A DNA stretch of 64,000 nt. Source: Microbacterium aurum (lineage in GTDB: Bacteria > Actinomycetota > Actinomycetes > Actinomycetales > Microbacteriaceae). Made by a program: the position numbers and the translations under genes. The stretch lies in the NCBI RefSeq assembly GCF_016907815.1, contig NZ_JAFBCQ010000001.1, positions 62,001 through 126,000 on the forward strand. The letters run 5' to 3'. A model generated the notes under the pieces. That model was not told the origin of the DNA. It worked only from the letters and a program-made list of their open reading frames with translations, and did not search any database. Within the stretch, counting starts at the first letter, position 1. Every line of letters starts with the position of its first letter. Of this stretch, positions 17,753 to 26,261 are shown piece after piece.

Positions 17753-18044
17753 CGCCGATGCCACGCTCGCGCTCAACGCGTTCGCACGCGCCGGCTTAGT
17801 CGCCACGGTGGTCGCCGCCGTTCGGACAGGCCCGTTTGGATGGGGCGATCCTCTCCACGAAGTCGTCCCGCGCATTCTGCAGTTCCGCCTCGGTTTCGGG
17901 GCTCTCCGCATTTGAGCGGGGCGTGTGCTGATTTCATGCTGCTGGTCTCTGCCCTCGGGTGAGGGCGATGTGGACCATGATGCGCCTTCGGTAGTTGTCC
18001 ATGTTGGTGAAGCCGCAGCCGACTTCTTCTGTGCTGGGGCTGTG

Positions 18045-19136
18045 TCAGGTGCTGGACCGGGTGTAGGCAGCGGCGCGCACCACATCGTCGTCCTCCAGTG
18101 CAGCTCCTAGAGCTCCGCCCACGGTGGCCAGGCTGGCGGTGAGCCAGCTGATCTTCGCGTAGTCCAAAGCGTTCACTGGGTGACCGGCGACATCGGCCAG
18201 TACCTGCTCGTCGATGAGCAGCAGCGCGCCGGCCCAGGACAGGATGAATAAGACGAGGTAGAACACCACAACCCCGATGGCCACGGTCGCGGTGGTGGCC
18301 AAATTGAACAGGATCACCTGCTCACGTTGGGCTCGCCGCCGTGGGCGCTCCCACAAGCCGGCTCCCAGGATCAGGGTGGCACTCACCGCCCCGATCGCCA
18401 TCACCGCCAGCAGGACCAGGCGCACCGGCCCGTAGTCCATGGCCAGTACCCATAGGTCCGAGGCCACCAATGTCAGCATGCCGGTGGCCGCTGCCACGAC
18501 CATCGCCCGGGAGAGCCGGGCCACGAAGGCCCAAGGCTGGTTGGCGCGGATCATGCCCAGCAGCAACCGCACGTTGCCGCTCAGCACTCGGGCCGTGAAC
18601 TGCACGACGTTGTCGTCCGGGCGTTCGTCGAGATCGGTGGACAGCTGGTGGGCTCTTCGAGCAAGATCCCGCTGGGCGTTGCGGTCTTCGGCGTCGTAGC
18701 CCAGGAGCTGCCCGACCACGTGCACGGTGGTCTCTTGCGCCTTCTGCCGCACGTGCACGGCTCCCAGGGTTGGGACGGAGACCAGTCCTACCCCGTGCAC
18801 GGGGCTGAGCTGGGCGAGCACCGGACGTCGGCCGGTCTTCATGGGGATCTCGGTGAGCACCACGGCCAAATCCCAGTTCTCCTCCAGCACGCGGTTTCGG
18901 GCCGCCTCCAGCAGGTCCAAGGTCTCGGTGGGTGGATCGACCAGCCGGTCTTCGGCCATCTTCAGTTGCCAGCGCACTCCCGGATACCGCTGCACCAACA
19001 TCTTGCGCACCGAGGTGGTGACCTCGGGGCCGAGCACCGCACTCAGGGATGGTGAGACCACCAGGCCGATGAGCAGCTCGGCATCGGAAAGGGGTTCGGC
19101 AGGATCGGCGGTGGATCGGCTACGCTCAGCAGTCAC
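18045..19136 (-). CDS. integral membrane protein of unknown function
   Basis: 363 residues from GTG. The first ~200 residues are soluble with mixed charge (ELLIGLVVSPSLSAVLGPEV, later EIPMKTGRRPVLAQ and VVGQLLGYDAEDRNAQ). Four hydrophobic segments follow at ~210-230, ~240-260, ~285-310 and ~330-350, ending in an acidic tail. I have no family name for it. The start is uncertain: the GGAGG is only 1-2 bases from the GTG. The gene is lower in GC than the paa region and has no operon neighbours. It may have come with the hipBA segment. Confidence 0.75.
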   Translation of the reverse strand: MTAERSRSTADPAEPLSDAELLIGLVVSPSLSAVLGPEVTTSVRKMLVQRYPGVRWQLKMAEDRLVDPPTETLDLLEAARNRVLEENWDLAVVLTEIPMKTGRRPVLAQLSPVHGVGLVSVPTLGAVHVRQKAQETTVHVVGQLLGYDAEDRNAQRDLARRAHQLSTDLDERPDDNVVQFTARVLSGNVRLLLGMIRANQPWAFVARLSRAMVVAAATGMLTLVASDLWVLAMDYGPVRLVLLAVMAIGAVSATLILGAGLWERPRRRAQREQVILFNLATTATVAIGVVVFYLVLFILSWAGALLLIDEQVLADVAGHPVNALDYAKISWLTASLATVGGALGAALEDDDVVRAAAYTRSST

Positions 19137-19737
19137 CCCTCCATGGTGAGGCAACCACGGGTCGGATTGCCACTGGCTCGATGGAGCCCCCGAGGTTTCG
19201 TGCAGCACCGCGGGCCGGATTCGGTGGTCGCCTCGATCCCGGAAAGAGCGGTGCTGCTCACTGCGAAATCCTCTCCCCGCCGACGCCGCCAGCGCGAAGA
19301 CATCACAGCCAGCGGGCCCGGGACCTGCCGGTGTCGAGGACGGCTTCTCGATGATGCTGCAGTGACGGATCGGTTGAAGTGCTTCGGCGGTGTGGGAGCA
19401 GTGATCAGCGTGGGGCCGGTCGATTCCGTTCGGACAGGTGATGCATCGACTGCCCAGCGGCAGGTGCGGTACTGATGCGGGGGTACCCGGTGCAGGGGTG
19501 TCAAGGCCCAGCTCCGAAGACGGCAAGCCGGGCACGTGAAAGGCGAATTATGGCCCGCCGCAACCCGAGCGGGAAGGCATGTGTGGCACGAGCCGGTTTC
19601 GGTCGCCAACCAGTAGCGGTTCAGGTCGAGCCGCTGCAGCTTCAGCTCCACGGACAGCTTCAGTGGGGGGCGTGCGACCGGTCGACCATCGCGGCCGCGC
19701 AGGTGTCACAGATACTTGGTCGGTGTCATATTTTGCT
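19137..19737. other. gap without recognisable gene
   Basis: The reading frames here are low-complexity and none starts with a ribosome-binding site or matches a family I know. The last part becomes AT-rich and grades into the hipBA promoter. Confidence 0.5.
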
Positions 19738-19775
19738 GACATCGGTCTGATGTTCTATTTACCTCACATCGATGT
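19738..19775. promoter_or_regulatory. candidate hipBA autoregulatory operators
   Basis: Two inverted repeats share ACATC/GATGT half-sites. GACATC and GATGTT are 5 bp apart at 19,738-19,754. ACATCGATGT is a perfect 10-bp palindrome at 19,766-19,775. They lie 66-100 bp before hipB in an AT-rich stretch, where HipB-type antitoxins bind in known systems. Confidence 0.6.
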
Positions 19776-19840
19776 AATGGTAGATTTTCCTAACAGAACC
19801 TTGCGGTGCTATCTTTCGAACACGACTAGGGGCGATCGAC

Positions 19841-20428
19841 GTGAAGCTGCAGACACCATCAGACCTCGCCCGCGTGGTCAAGAACGCCCGCGTCCAGCGG
19901 AACCTCACACAGCAGGACGTCGCCGACGCAGTCGGCATCACCCGTCAGTCCCTCGCCCGCCTTGAACGCGGCAACGGTGGCACCTCCTTCGACACGGTGC
20001 TGCTCATCCTCGACCACATCGGCATCCACCTGGACGCCACCACCGAACGTCGCAACACTGCTCCCGCCGCAGTCGCCACAAGGGGTGCCGCCCAGGCTGC
20101 GGCCGACGCACTCGCCAAACGCATCACACCGCTGATCGGCTCGGGCGCCCTTGAAGCGCTCAACAAGCAGATCCTCGGCTCGCTCCCCGAGATCGACCCC
20201 TCGCTCCTGCCCAAGATCGACACCTCTGGCATTCTCAAGCAGGTTGAGGCCAACCTCGACCCCGCCAGACTCGCCTCCATCCGCGAAGCCTCCCGCGGAC
20301 TCACCGAGCGCCTCACCATCCCCGGCTCCGTCCTCATCAATCCCCCGCGAGCGGTGGAAGCCCGCCCTTCGGCCATCGTGGAGGCCGACGCGGAGGCCGA
20401 CCCGGATGCCCCAGGGGGTGTCGAATGA
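19841..20428 (+). CDS. hipB: HipB-like XRE antitoxin
   Basis: 195 residues. The XRE helix-turn-helix spans ~8-60 (LTQQDVADAVGITRQSLARLERG). After that comes an Ala-rich linker and an amphipathic region (~85-160) not present in the ~90-residue E. coli HipB. The tail is proline- and acid-rich. HipB proteins bind and neutralise HipA kinase and repress their own operon. The stop overlaps the hipA ATG, so translation is coupled. The long C-terminal extension could be the toxin-binding part, which is an inference. Confidence 0.88.
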   Translation: MKLQTPSDLARVVKNARVQRNLTQQDVADAVGITRQSLARLERGNGGTSFDTVLLILDHIGIHLDATTERRNTAPAAVATRGAAQAAADALAKRITPLIGSGALEALNKQILGSLPEIDPSLLPKIDTSGILKQVEANLDPARLASIREASRGLTERLTIPGSVLINPPRAVEARPSAIVEADAEADPDAPGGVE

Positions 20429-21720
20429 TCCGCGCCCTCGACGTGTACCTCTACGACGCCCACGTCGCCACGATCACCCGGCGAGGCGAGAACCTGCAGC
20501 TGCGCTACCTGCCCGAGTACGTCGAGTCGGAGAACCCCGTCCCTATCTCCGTGACGCTCCCCGTCGTCACGACCCCGTTCGGGAATGACGACACCAAGCG
20601 GTTCCTCGACAACCTCCTTCCCGACCGTGCTGATGTCCGTTCCCGTTGGGCGCGGGAAGCAAAGCTGACCAGCGACAGCACCTTCGACCTGCTCTCCATC
20701 TACGGAGCCGATGTCGCCGGCGCACTCGAGTTCTACCCCGCAGGCGCATCGCCCAAGCAGGAGGAGAACCTGACGCCGCTCACGGAGAAGGAGGTAGGCG
20801 ACCGGATCCGGCAGATCCGTCGAGACGACTCGGACTGGCTCCAGCACCGCGCCGTCGAAGAAGGGTTCTCGCTCGGCGGCGCTCAGGGGAAGTTCGCGCT
20901 CACCCTCCGCGACGGTCAGTGGTTCGAGCCGTCCGGCCGTCAGCCGTCGACACACATCTTCAAACCGGGCATCCAGTCGCTGTACGGCTCAGACGTCACC
21001 GAGCACATCACCTTGCACGTCGCGCGCCTGCTCGGGATCGACGCAGCCGCCTCCGTGATCGCCGAGTTCGACGGCGAGCACGTCCTCATCGTGGAACGCT
21101 TCGACCGCTTCGACGACAACGGTGCCATCGGTCGGCTCCACCAGGAAGACCTTGCACAAGCCACCGGGACCTCGCACGTCCAGAAGTATGAGTCCGACGG
21201 CGGCCCCGGCTACCGCGACATCTTCGCCGTCTTCGACCGCAACCTCAGTGCCCCCGACGCCAGGACCGCCAAAGAGCGGTTGGCGAAGCTGCTCGTCTTC
21301 TCCTGGATCATCGGCCACAACGACGGCCACTCCAAGAACTACTCCCTCACCCACGTACCCGGTCGGAGCGTACTTGCCCCGTTCTACGACCTCAACAGTT
21401 CGCTCCCGTTCAAGCAGCGGGAGCAGATCCTCGCCCACGACCCCGCCGTCTTCAACAACGTCGAGCTCGCCTTCGCCGTCAATGGGGCGAACACTCTCGG
21501 CACCTTCAATGCCGACAGTATCCGCCGCCTCGAAGCGGACGCCGGGGTACCCGAAGGACACCTGCGCGAGTTCGCGGTCCAGGTCGCCGCGGGCCTCCAG
21601 GCCGCTGTCGCCGCCGTCATCGAACAGCTCCCCGACCGGCTCAGAGAGCTGCCCGCCGTCGAGCTCTACCCCCACGCCACATACACGCAGACACTCAGCG
21701 TCGGTGACACCCTCAACTGA
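20425..21720 (+). CDS. hipA: HipA-type serine/threonine kinase toxin
   Basis: 431 residues. The autophosphorylation/P-loop segment FSLGGAQGK is at 148-156 (Ser149). The ATP-contact lysine is near 180 (THIFKPG), and ERFDR is at 224-228. The catalytic loop HNDGHSKN has Asp300 and Asn305, and the metal-binding aspartate is Asp322 in FYDLNS. All key residues are present, so it should be active. E. coli HipA phosphorylates glutamyl-tRNA synthetase and induces dormancy; the target here is not known. It ends ~130 bp before a tRNA-like att fragment. Confidence 0.92.
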   Translation: MIRALDVYLYDAHVATITRRGENLQLRYLPEYVESENPVPISVTLPVVTTPFGNDDTKRFLDNLLPDRADVRSRWAREAKLTSDSTFDLLSIYGADVAGALEFYPAGASPKQEENLTPLTEKEVGDRIRQIRRDDSDWLQHRAVEEGFSLGGAQGKFALTLRDGQWFEPSGRQPSTHIFKPGIQSLYGSDVTEHITLHVARLLGIDAAASVIAEFDGEHVLIVERFDRFDDNGAIGRLHQEDLAQATGTSHVQKYESDGGPGYRDIFAVFDRNLSAPDARTAKERLAKLLVFSWIIGHNDGHSKNYSLTHVPGRSVLAPFYDLNSSLPFKQREQILAHDPAVFNNVELAFAVNGANTLGTFNADSIRRLEADAGVPEGHLREFAVQVAAGLQAAVAAVIEQLPDRLRELPAVELYPHATYTQTLSVGDTLN

Positions 21721-21849
21721 CCACCCTTCTTGAGCCGGTGAAACGTGCGCGGGTGAGCAGGTCGGAGCCGCCTTCCTCCACGGCTTAGCACGAGCAACGA
21801 GATGTTTCGTTACTGCTGCGTTACTGCAACCCGTCCCCCGGGCATGACG

Positions 21850-21892
21850 AAGGCCCCGACTTCCCAGTGTTTTCTAGGAGAGTCGGGGCCTT
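21850..21892 (-). terminator. hairpin terminator next to tRNA fragment, first copy
   Basis: A stem of 12 bp (AAGGCCCCGACT with its complement) plus 3 inner pairs encloses the loop that reads GAAAACACTG on the minus strand. The layout is the same as at 50.6 kb, but the stem bases differ and pairing is kept. On the minus strand it would follow a tRNA 3' end. On the plus strand it could also terminate hipBA. Confidence 0.7.
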
Positions 21893-21897
21893 TGATC

Positions 21898-21921
21898 TGG
21901 CGGTGACGGTGGGATTTGAAC
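21898..21921 (-). repeat. tRNA 3'-end fragment, candidate attachment-site copy 1
   Basis: On the minus strand the 24 bases contain the T-loop GTTCAAATCC and an acceptor strand ending in GCCA, as in the last third of a tRNA gene. No matching 5' acceptor (GGTGACG) or anticodon arm lies upstream, so this is a fragment. An identical 24-mer at 50,656-50,679 lies in the same orientation. Such 3'-end copies mark integrase attachment sites in many islands. Confidence 0.65.
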
Positions 21922-22197
21922 TCAAACATCTGGGGCTCACTGGGGTGCCGACGGGCGCGTTGGCCGCGTGATTCCGCGCTTCGTATGCACTCGTGGCGAC
22001 GTTCACCGCGGTTGATCTGCGTTCGACTGTTCCCAAACCGTTCCCACCGCGGGACCCTCTATCAGCGCCGCGATGTGGACCTTGAGGCCGGGTACGGCGG
22101 GACTGCGGTGGTCGGCACCAGGCGACGGTGCGCCCGAGTTCCTCGCGCGTTCGTGCAGGATCGACAACGGGCGGCGACGAGCTGCTGTAGATCCGCG
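21922..22197. other. gap next to att copy without recognisable gene
   Basis: No start, RBS or family signal is seen. The sequence differs from that next to the second att copy. Confidence 0.4.
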
Positions 22198-22395
22198 TCA
22201 CTCCTGCGGGTCGGTGATCACGCCCGTCGCGTCGCTCTCCTCGACCCGGTGCGCCACCCCCAGCTCATCCGCAAGCGCACGACCCTGGTCGACGGCCTCT
22301 TCGCGACTCGAGAACCTGCGGTCGAGCTCAGGCCGTCCCTCGACGACCACCTCCCACTGACCGCGGTTGGACCAGGTCACCACATCGGCGCTCAC
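22198..22395 (-). CDS. small DUF2188-like protein
   Basis: 65 residues from a GTG that overlaps the preceding stop (GTGA). The pattern VTWSNRGQWEVVVEGRPE, then FSSREEAVDQGRALADELG, resembles DUF2188 proteins: a beta-hairpin with WxV, then a helix with EAxxxGRxxA. The function is unknown in the family. It is transcribed with the 54-residue acidic protein and stands at the left edge of the island. Confidence 0.6.
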   Translation of the reverse strand: MSADVVTWSNRGQWEVVVEGRPELDRRFSSREEAVDQGRALADELGVAHRVEESDATGVITDPQE

Positions 22396-22556
22396 GTCTC
22401 GTCCGATCCCTCGGTCTGCTCCTCGGCCAACTCTTCGGCCGCCTCGAGTTGCCAGGTCTGATCGACTTCGGAGCGCTTGACCTCGTCGGTCACAGCATCC
22501 GTCGGAGCCTCCTCGGTCGAGATATTCACAGCGTCGTCCTGCGACTGGGTTTCCAT
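22392..22556 (-). CDS. 54-residue acidic protein, unknown
   Basis: A strong GAAGGAGG lies 6-7 bp before the ATG. The protein is very acidic (many Glu/Asp/Thr) and has no hydrophobic segment; it starts METQSQDDAVN and contains WQLEAAEELAEE. Its stop overlaps the GTG of the DUF2188-like gene, so both are translated together. It is too short and too biased for a family call, but the RBS and coupling argue that it is real. Confidence 0.6.
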   Translation of the reverse strand: METQSQDDAVNISTEEAPTDAVTDEVKRSEVDQTWQLEAAEELAEEQTEGSDET

Positions 22557-22612
22557 GGCGCCCTCCTTCAACACCCCTACGATCACGGACAAACCGATCC
22601 GATCGCCTCGCC

Positions 22613-23788
22613 CTAGCGACGCGCCGTCGCCGTTCGTTGTACCGCCGCTGGGCAGGCAAGGACAGCTGCGGCAACCAACCCGAGGACGAAGAGGAGTGCA
22701 GTACGCAGTCCCATTTGTTCTCCGATGAACCCGAGCGCAGGTGGACCGACCAGGAACGCAACATAGCCAAGCGTGGCCGCGAGCGAAACGCGGGCGGAGG
22801 AGTCCGCTCCCGAAGAACGGGCAGCGGACAGGGCGACGGGAAACCCCAGGGCTGACCCCAGCCCCCAGAGCAGAACGGCGGCGGCAGCGACGGCCGGGGC
22901 GTCGATGACGGAGACCAGAAGGATGCCGACGGCGCTCACCACCGCACTCGCGCCGAGGGTGATCGCCGCGCCGCAGCGGTCGACGATCGTACCCCCGAAG
23001 AGCCGCCCGACAGTCATGGCCGCGGCGAAGGCCACATAGACGCCCGAGCCGATCGTTGGTGAGAACCCATGGCCATCCACCATGATCAGCGGAAGCCAGT
23101 CATTCGCCGTGCCTTCGGCCATCGCGAGTGCCAGCACGACGAATCCGATTAGGAGAAGCCGAGGGTCACGCCACACTCGAGCGCCCCTCGGCCGGCCCGC
23201 CGCAGCTGTCGTTGCACGTTCCGCCCGAGATTGCGCAGGCACGTGACGGATTGCGAGCAGAAGCGCCGCGAAGACTAGAGCGCCAATCACCCCGAGGTGG
23301 ATGTCCACGGGAACCCGCGCGGCAGTCAGCACCATTCCCGCGAGGGCGCCGACGACGGTTCCGAGGCTGAAGAAGCCATGCAGCGCCGGCAGAGTGGACT
23401 TTCCGGAGAGCGCCTCCATCTCCGCGCCCTCCACGTTCAGCGCGATCTCACCCCCGCCCATTCCGAGCCCGAACAGGCAGAGTCCGAGTGACGCCGCCCA
23501 CGCCAGCCCCGCGGCAGACCCGACGCCGACGACCACGGCGCCGAGCGCTACCGCCACCGTGCCCGACTGGATCACCGCACGAGTGCCGAAGCGGGACATG
23601 AGTGGCCCGGACACGAGGATGCCCGCCATCGATCCGATCGACAACCCGGCGAGCACGAGACCCATGACCGCTGGTCCGGCGTCCAGCAGTTCCCGGATGT
23701 CCGGCGTGCGAGTGATCCACGATGCGATCGTCACTCCGGGCAGCGCGAAGAGCAGAAAGAGCGCATTGCGTCGCGCGGTCAGAGACAC
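22613..23788 (-). CDS. MFS transporter
   Basis: 391 residues with about 12 hydrophobic helices. The GTG at this position is chosen because GAGGAG sits 7 bp upstream; another GTG lies 5 codons earlier. After helix 1 (LFLLFALPGVTIASWITRTPDI), helices 2-3 are joined by LMSRFGTRA, the classic MFS loop. A second copy, GGTIVDRCGA, lies in the second half. The sequence resembles the YbjJ/fucose-permease-like branch. The substrate is unknown. It lies 68 bp downstream of the acyl-CoA dehydrogenase and may be part of that operon. Confidence 0.85.
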   Translation of the reverse strand: MSLTARRNALFLLFALPGVTIASWITRTPDIRELLDAGPAVMGLVLAGLSIGSMAGILVSGPLMSRFGTRAVIQSGTVAVALGAVVVGVGSAAGLAWAASLGLCLFGLGMGGGEIALNVEGAEMEALSGKSTLPALHGFFSLGTVVGALAGMVLTAARVPVDIHLGVIGALVFAALLLAIRHVPAQSRAERATTAAAGRPRGARVWRDPRLLLIGFVVLALAMAEGTANDWLPLIMVDGHGFSPTIGSGVYVAFAAAMTVGRLFGGTIVDRCGAAITLGASAVVSAVGILLVSVIDAPAVAAAAVLLWGLGSALGFPVALSAARSSGADSSARVSLAATLGYVAFLVGPPALGFIGEQMGLRTALLFVLGLVAAAVLACPAAVQRTATARR

Positions 23789-23856
23789 CGTTGCGCTCCT
23801 CACGCGTGAGAGATGGAACGGATGGCGGGCGTCGCCGCAGGATGCCCTCCGGCGCG

Positions 23857-25053
23857 TCAGCGGAAGGCAGGCTCTCCCGTGAGCAGCTGGCCCAGCACGA
23901 GCGTGTGCATCTCGACCGTTCCCTCGTACGTCAGAACGGACTCGAGGTTGTTCTGGTGACGGATCACCGGGTACTCCAGAGAGATGCCGTTCGCCCCGAG
24001 GATGGTGCGGGCCGTGCGGCAGATCTCGATCGCCTCCCGCACGTTGTTGAGCTTCCCGATGCTGACCTGCTCGGGGCGCAGCAGCCCGGAGTCCTTGCGA
24101 CGTCCCAGGTGCAGCGCGAGGAGGTAGCCCTTCGTGTACTCGAGCGACATGTCTGCCAGCTTCTGCTGTGTGAGCTGGAAGGCGCCGATCGGCTTGCCGA
24201 ACTGCACACGCTCGCGGGCGTACCGACGAGCGGTCTCCATGCTGGAGCGTGCAGCGCCGAGGGATCCCCACACGATGCCGTAGCGCGCCTCGTTGAGACA
24301 CGCCAGGGGCCCCTTCAGTCCCCGCGCCTCGGGGAGCATCGCCGAAGCAGGAAGTCGCACGCCGTCAAGCACGAGCTCGCCCGTGGCCGACGCGCGAAGG
24401 GACAGCTTGTGCTTGATCTCCGGTGCGGAGAACCCGGGGGTTCCGGTCGGCACGATGAACCCGCGGACCCCCTCATCGGTCTTGGCCCACACGACGGCGA
24501 CGTCGGCGTACGGAGCGTTCGAGATCCACATCTTCCGACCATCGAGCACCCAATCGTCGCCGTCGCGGCGCGCACGGGTCTGCATGCTGCCCGGGTCGGA
24601 GCCAACATCGGGCTCGGTCAGTCCGAAGCATCCGATCGCGTCTCCCGCTGCCATCTGCGGCAGCCACTCCTGCTTCTGCTCCTCCGACCCCCAGCGCCAG
24701 ATCGCGAACATCGCCAGCGACCCCTGCACCGACACGAGGGAGCGCAGACCGGAGTCCGTCGCCTCGATCTCGAGGCACGCGAGGCCGTACTCGACCGCGG
24801 ACATGCCCGCGCACCCGTAGCCCTCCAGGTGCATTCCCAGTACCCCGAGCGACCCGAGCTCCTTCGTGAGCTCGCGGATGTTCGGGATACCGCCGTTCTC
24901 GAACCACTCGGCGATGTACGGCTCCGCCGATGCATCCAGCATCTGGCGAACCGCCGAGCGCACCTCCTTCTCGTCCTCGCTCAGGAGATCGTCGAGCCCC
25001 GCCGGGTCGGCGGGGTCGGGGGCGGGCAGGGACATCGGGTCGATGTGGCTCAT
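23857..25053 (-). CDS. gcdH: acyl-CoA dehydrogenase, probable glutaryl-CoA dehydrogenase
   Basis: 398 residues. The FAD/substrate loop reads CFGLTEPDVGSDPGSM, and ARYGIVWGSLGAA and the C-terminal TYEGTVEMHTLVLGQLLTG are typical of glutaryl-CoA dehydrogenases. The catalytic base is Glu377 in TYEGT. The enzyme would dehydrogenate and decarboxylate glutaryl-CoA to crotonyl-CoA using electron-transfer flavoprotein. AGAGGAG precedes the ATG, which overlaps the CoA-transferase stop by 4 bp. The family call is firm; glutaryl specificity rests on motifs plus the CoA-transferase neighbour. Confidence 0.82.
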   Translation of the reverse strand: MSHIDPMSLPAPDPADPAGLDDLLSEDEKEVRSAVRQMLDASAEPYIAEWFENGGIPNIRELTKELGSLGVLGMHLEGYGCAGMSAVEYGLACLEIEATDSGLRSLVSVQGSLAMFAIWRWGSEEQKQEWLPQMAAGDAIGCFGLTEPDVGSDPGSMQTRARRDGDDWVLDGRKMWISNAPYADVAVVWAKTDEGVRGFIVPTGTPGFSAPEIKHKLSLRASATGELVLDGVRLPASAMLPEARGLKGPLACLNEARYGIVWGSLGAARSSMETARRYARERVQFGKPIGAFQLTQQKLADMSLEYTKGYLLALHLGRRKDSGLLRPEQVSIGKLNNVREAIEICRTARTILGANGISLEYPVIRHQNNLESVLTYEGTVEMHTLVLGQLLTGEPAFR

Positions 25054-26198
25054 CGGGGCTCCTCTTGGTGCAACCAGCGCAGGATCGCCTGGGTGTGCTC
25101 GCCCAGGCGCGGCGGCGCGGCGTACTCGGTGATCGGTGTATCGGAATAGGTGATGGGATGGCGCACCTGTGCGGGGCGGCCGGGACCCACGTCCACCACG
25201 GGCTCGAGGCCGAGCTTCTCGGCGAGGGCGAATCCGTCGGCGATGGTGCCGACGCGGCCCGCGGGTACGCCGACGGCTGAGAGCCGCTCGACCCACGCGT
25301 CGACGCCATCGTGGGCGAGCCGGGCGGCGAGCGCCGTCACGAGGTCCGGCCGGTGCCGTACCCGTGCGGCGTTCGTGGTGAAGCGGATGTCGTCTGCCAG
25401 CGACTCGTCACCCAGGACAGCGGCGAGCTTGCGGAACTGTCCGTCATTGCCGCATGCGATCGCGATCGAGCCGTCCGCGCAGGGGAGCGACTCGTACGGC
25501 GCGATGGAAGGGTGTGCGTTGCCGAGGCGCCCCGGTGACACGCCCGTGGCGAGATACGACGACGCCTGGTTGACGAGCGCGCCCAGGAGGCTCGAGAGCA
25601 GATTGACCTCGAGTCTCTGGCCACGACCGGTGCCACGGCGGGCTTCCAGTGCCGCGAGGACTCCGATCGTCGCATCCTTCGCTGTCAGGACGTCGACGAG
25701 CGCGACGCCGACCTTCATCGGCGATCCGCCGTCGCCGTCGGCGTCGCCCGTGATCGACATCAGTCCTCCGACGGCCTGCACGATGAAGTCGTAGCCGGGC
25801 AGATGCGCACCGCCGTCGCTCCCGAACCCTGTCACGGAGCAGTACACGACGCCGGGGTTCGCCTCGTTCACCTGCTCGTAGCCGAGACCGAACCGATCGA
25901 GCGCTCCCGGCCGGAAGTTCTCGACCACGACGTCAGCCCGTCGCGCGAGCTCCCGAGCGGCGGCCTGGTCCTCCGGATCGGTCAGGTCGAGTGCCACCGA
26001 CTCCTTATTGCGATTGGCGCTCTCGAAATAGGAAGCACTGTTCTCCGTCCACGGCGGCCCCCAATTGCGGGTGTCGTCCCCGGCGGGGCGCTCGACCTTG
26101 ACGACTCGGGCGCCGAGATCGGCGAGCGTCGCTGTCGCGAGGGGACCGGCCAGGACACGGCTGAAGTCTGCGACGAGGACGCCTTCGAGCGGAAGCAT
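25050..26198 (-). CDS. class III (CaiB/BaiF) CoA-transferase, probable glutarate CoA-transferase
   Basis: 382 residues. The start VLVADFSRVLAGPLAT, then ENFRPGAL and YDFIVQA, are family signatures. The catalytic aspartate is Asp169 (VALVDV), the same number as in formyl-CoA transferase. It moves CoA from a donor such as succinyl-CoA to a dicarboxylate. Because it is translationally coupled (ATGA) to a glutaryl-CoA dehydrogenase-like enzyme, glutarate is the likely acceptor, as in gcdG-gcdH pairs. The LysR gene lies 63 bp upstream on the same strand. Confidence 0.85.
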   Translation of the reverse strand: MLPLEGVLVADFSRVLAGPLATATLADLGARVVKVERPAGDDTRNWGPPWTENSASYFESANRNKESVALDLTDPEDQAAARELARRADVVVENFRPGALDRFGLGYEQVNEANPGVVYCSVTGFGSDGGAHLPGYDFIVQAVGGLMSITGDADGDGGSPMKVGVALVDVLTAKDATIGVLAALEARRGTGRGQRLEVNLLSSLLGALVNQASSYLATGVSPGRLGNAHPSIAPYESLPCADGSIAIACGNDGQFRKLAAVLGDESLADDIRFTTNAARVRHRPDLVTALAARLAHDGVDAWVERLSAVGVPAGRVGTIADGFALAEKLGLEPVVDVGPGRPAQVRHPITYSDTPITEYAAPPRLGEHTQAILRWLHQEEPR

Positions 26199-26261
26199 GA
26201 CTCCAGTCTGCGCAGTCCGTTCGATGACGGGAAGTTCCGATATTGGCGACCCAAGATACCG

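Larger units (their letters stand above)
17404..18044. other. gap without recognisable gene
   Basis: No reading frame in this stretch looks like protein. It contains a hairpin and a short (CTGATG)n repeat. The base composition is lower in GC than the flanking regions, in keeping with recombined DNA at the edge of the variable zone. Confidence 0.55.

Noticed and set aside
17726..18085. A 119-codon minus-strand frame
   Set aside because: Its end is a run of Ser-Ala from the CTGATG repeat, there is no RBS, and it overlaps the end of the membrane-protein gene.
19137..19535. N-terminal extension of the membrane protein by 130 residues
   Set aside because: The extension is low-complexity, rich in Cys/His/Pro without pattern, and lacks an RBS; composition changes at the GTG.
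21898..21990. A complete tRNA gene on the minus strand
   Set aside because: Only the T-loop and 3' acceptor are present; no GGTGACG 5' acceptor, D-arm or anticodon arm can be drawn upstream.
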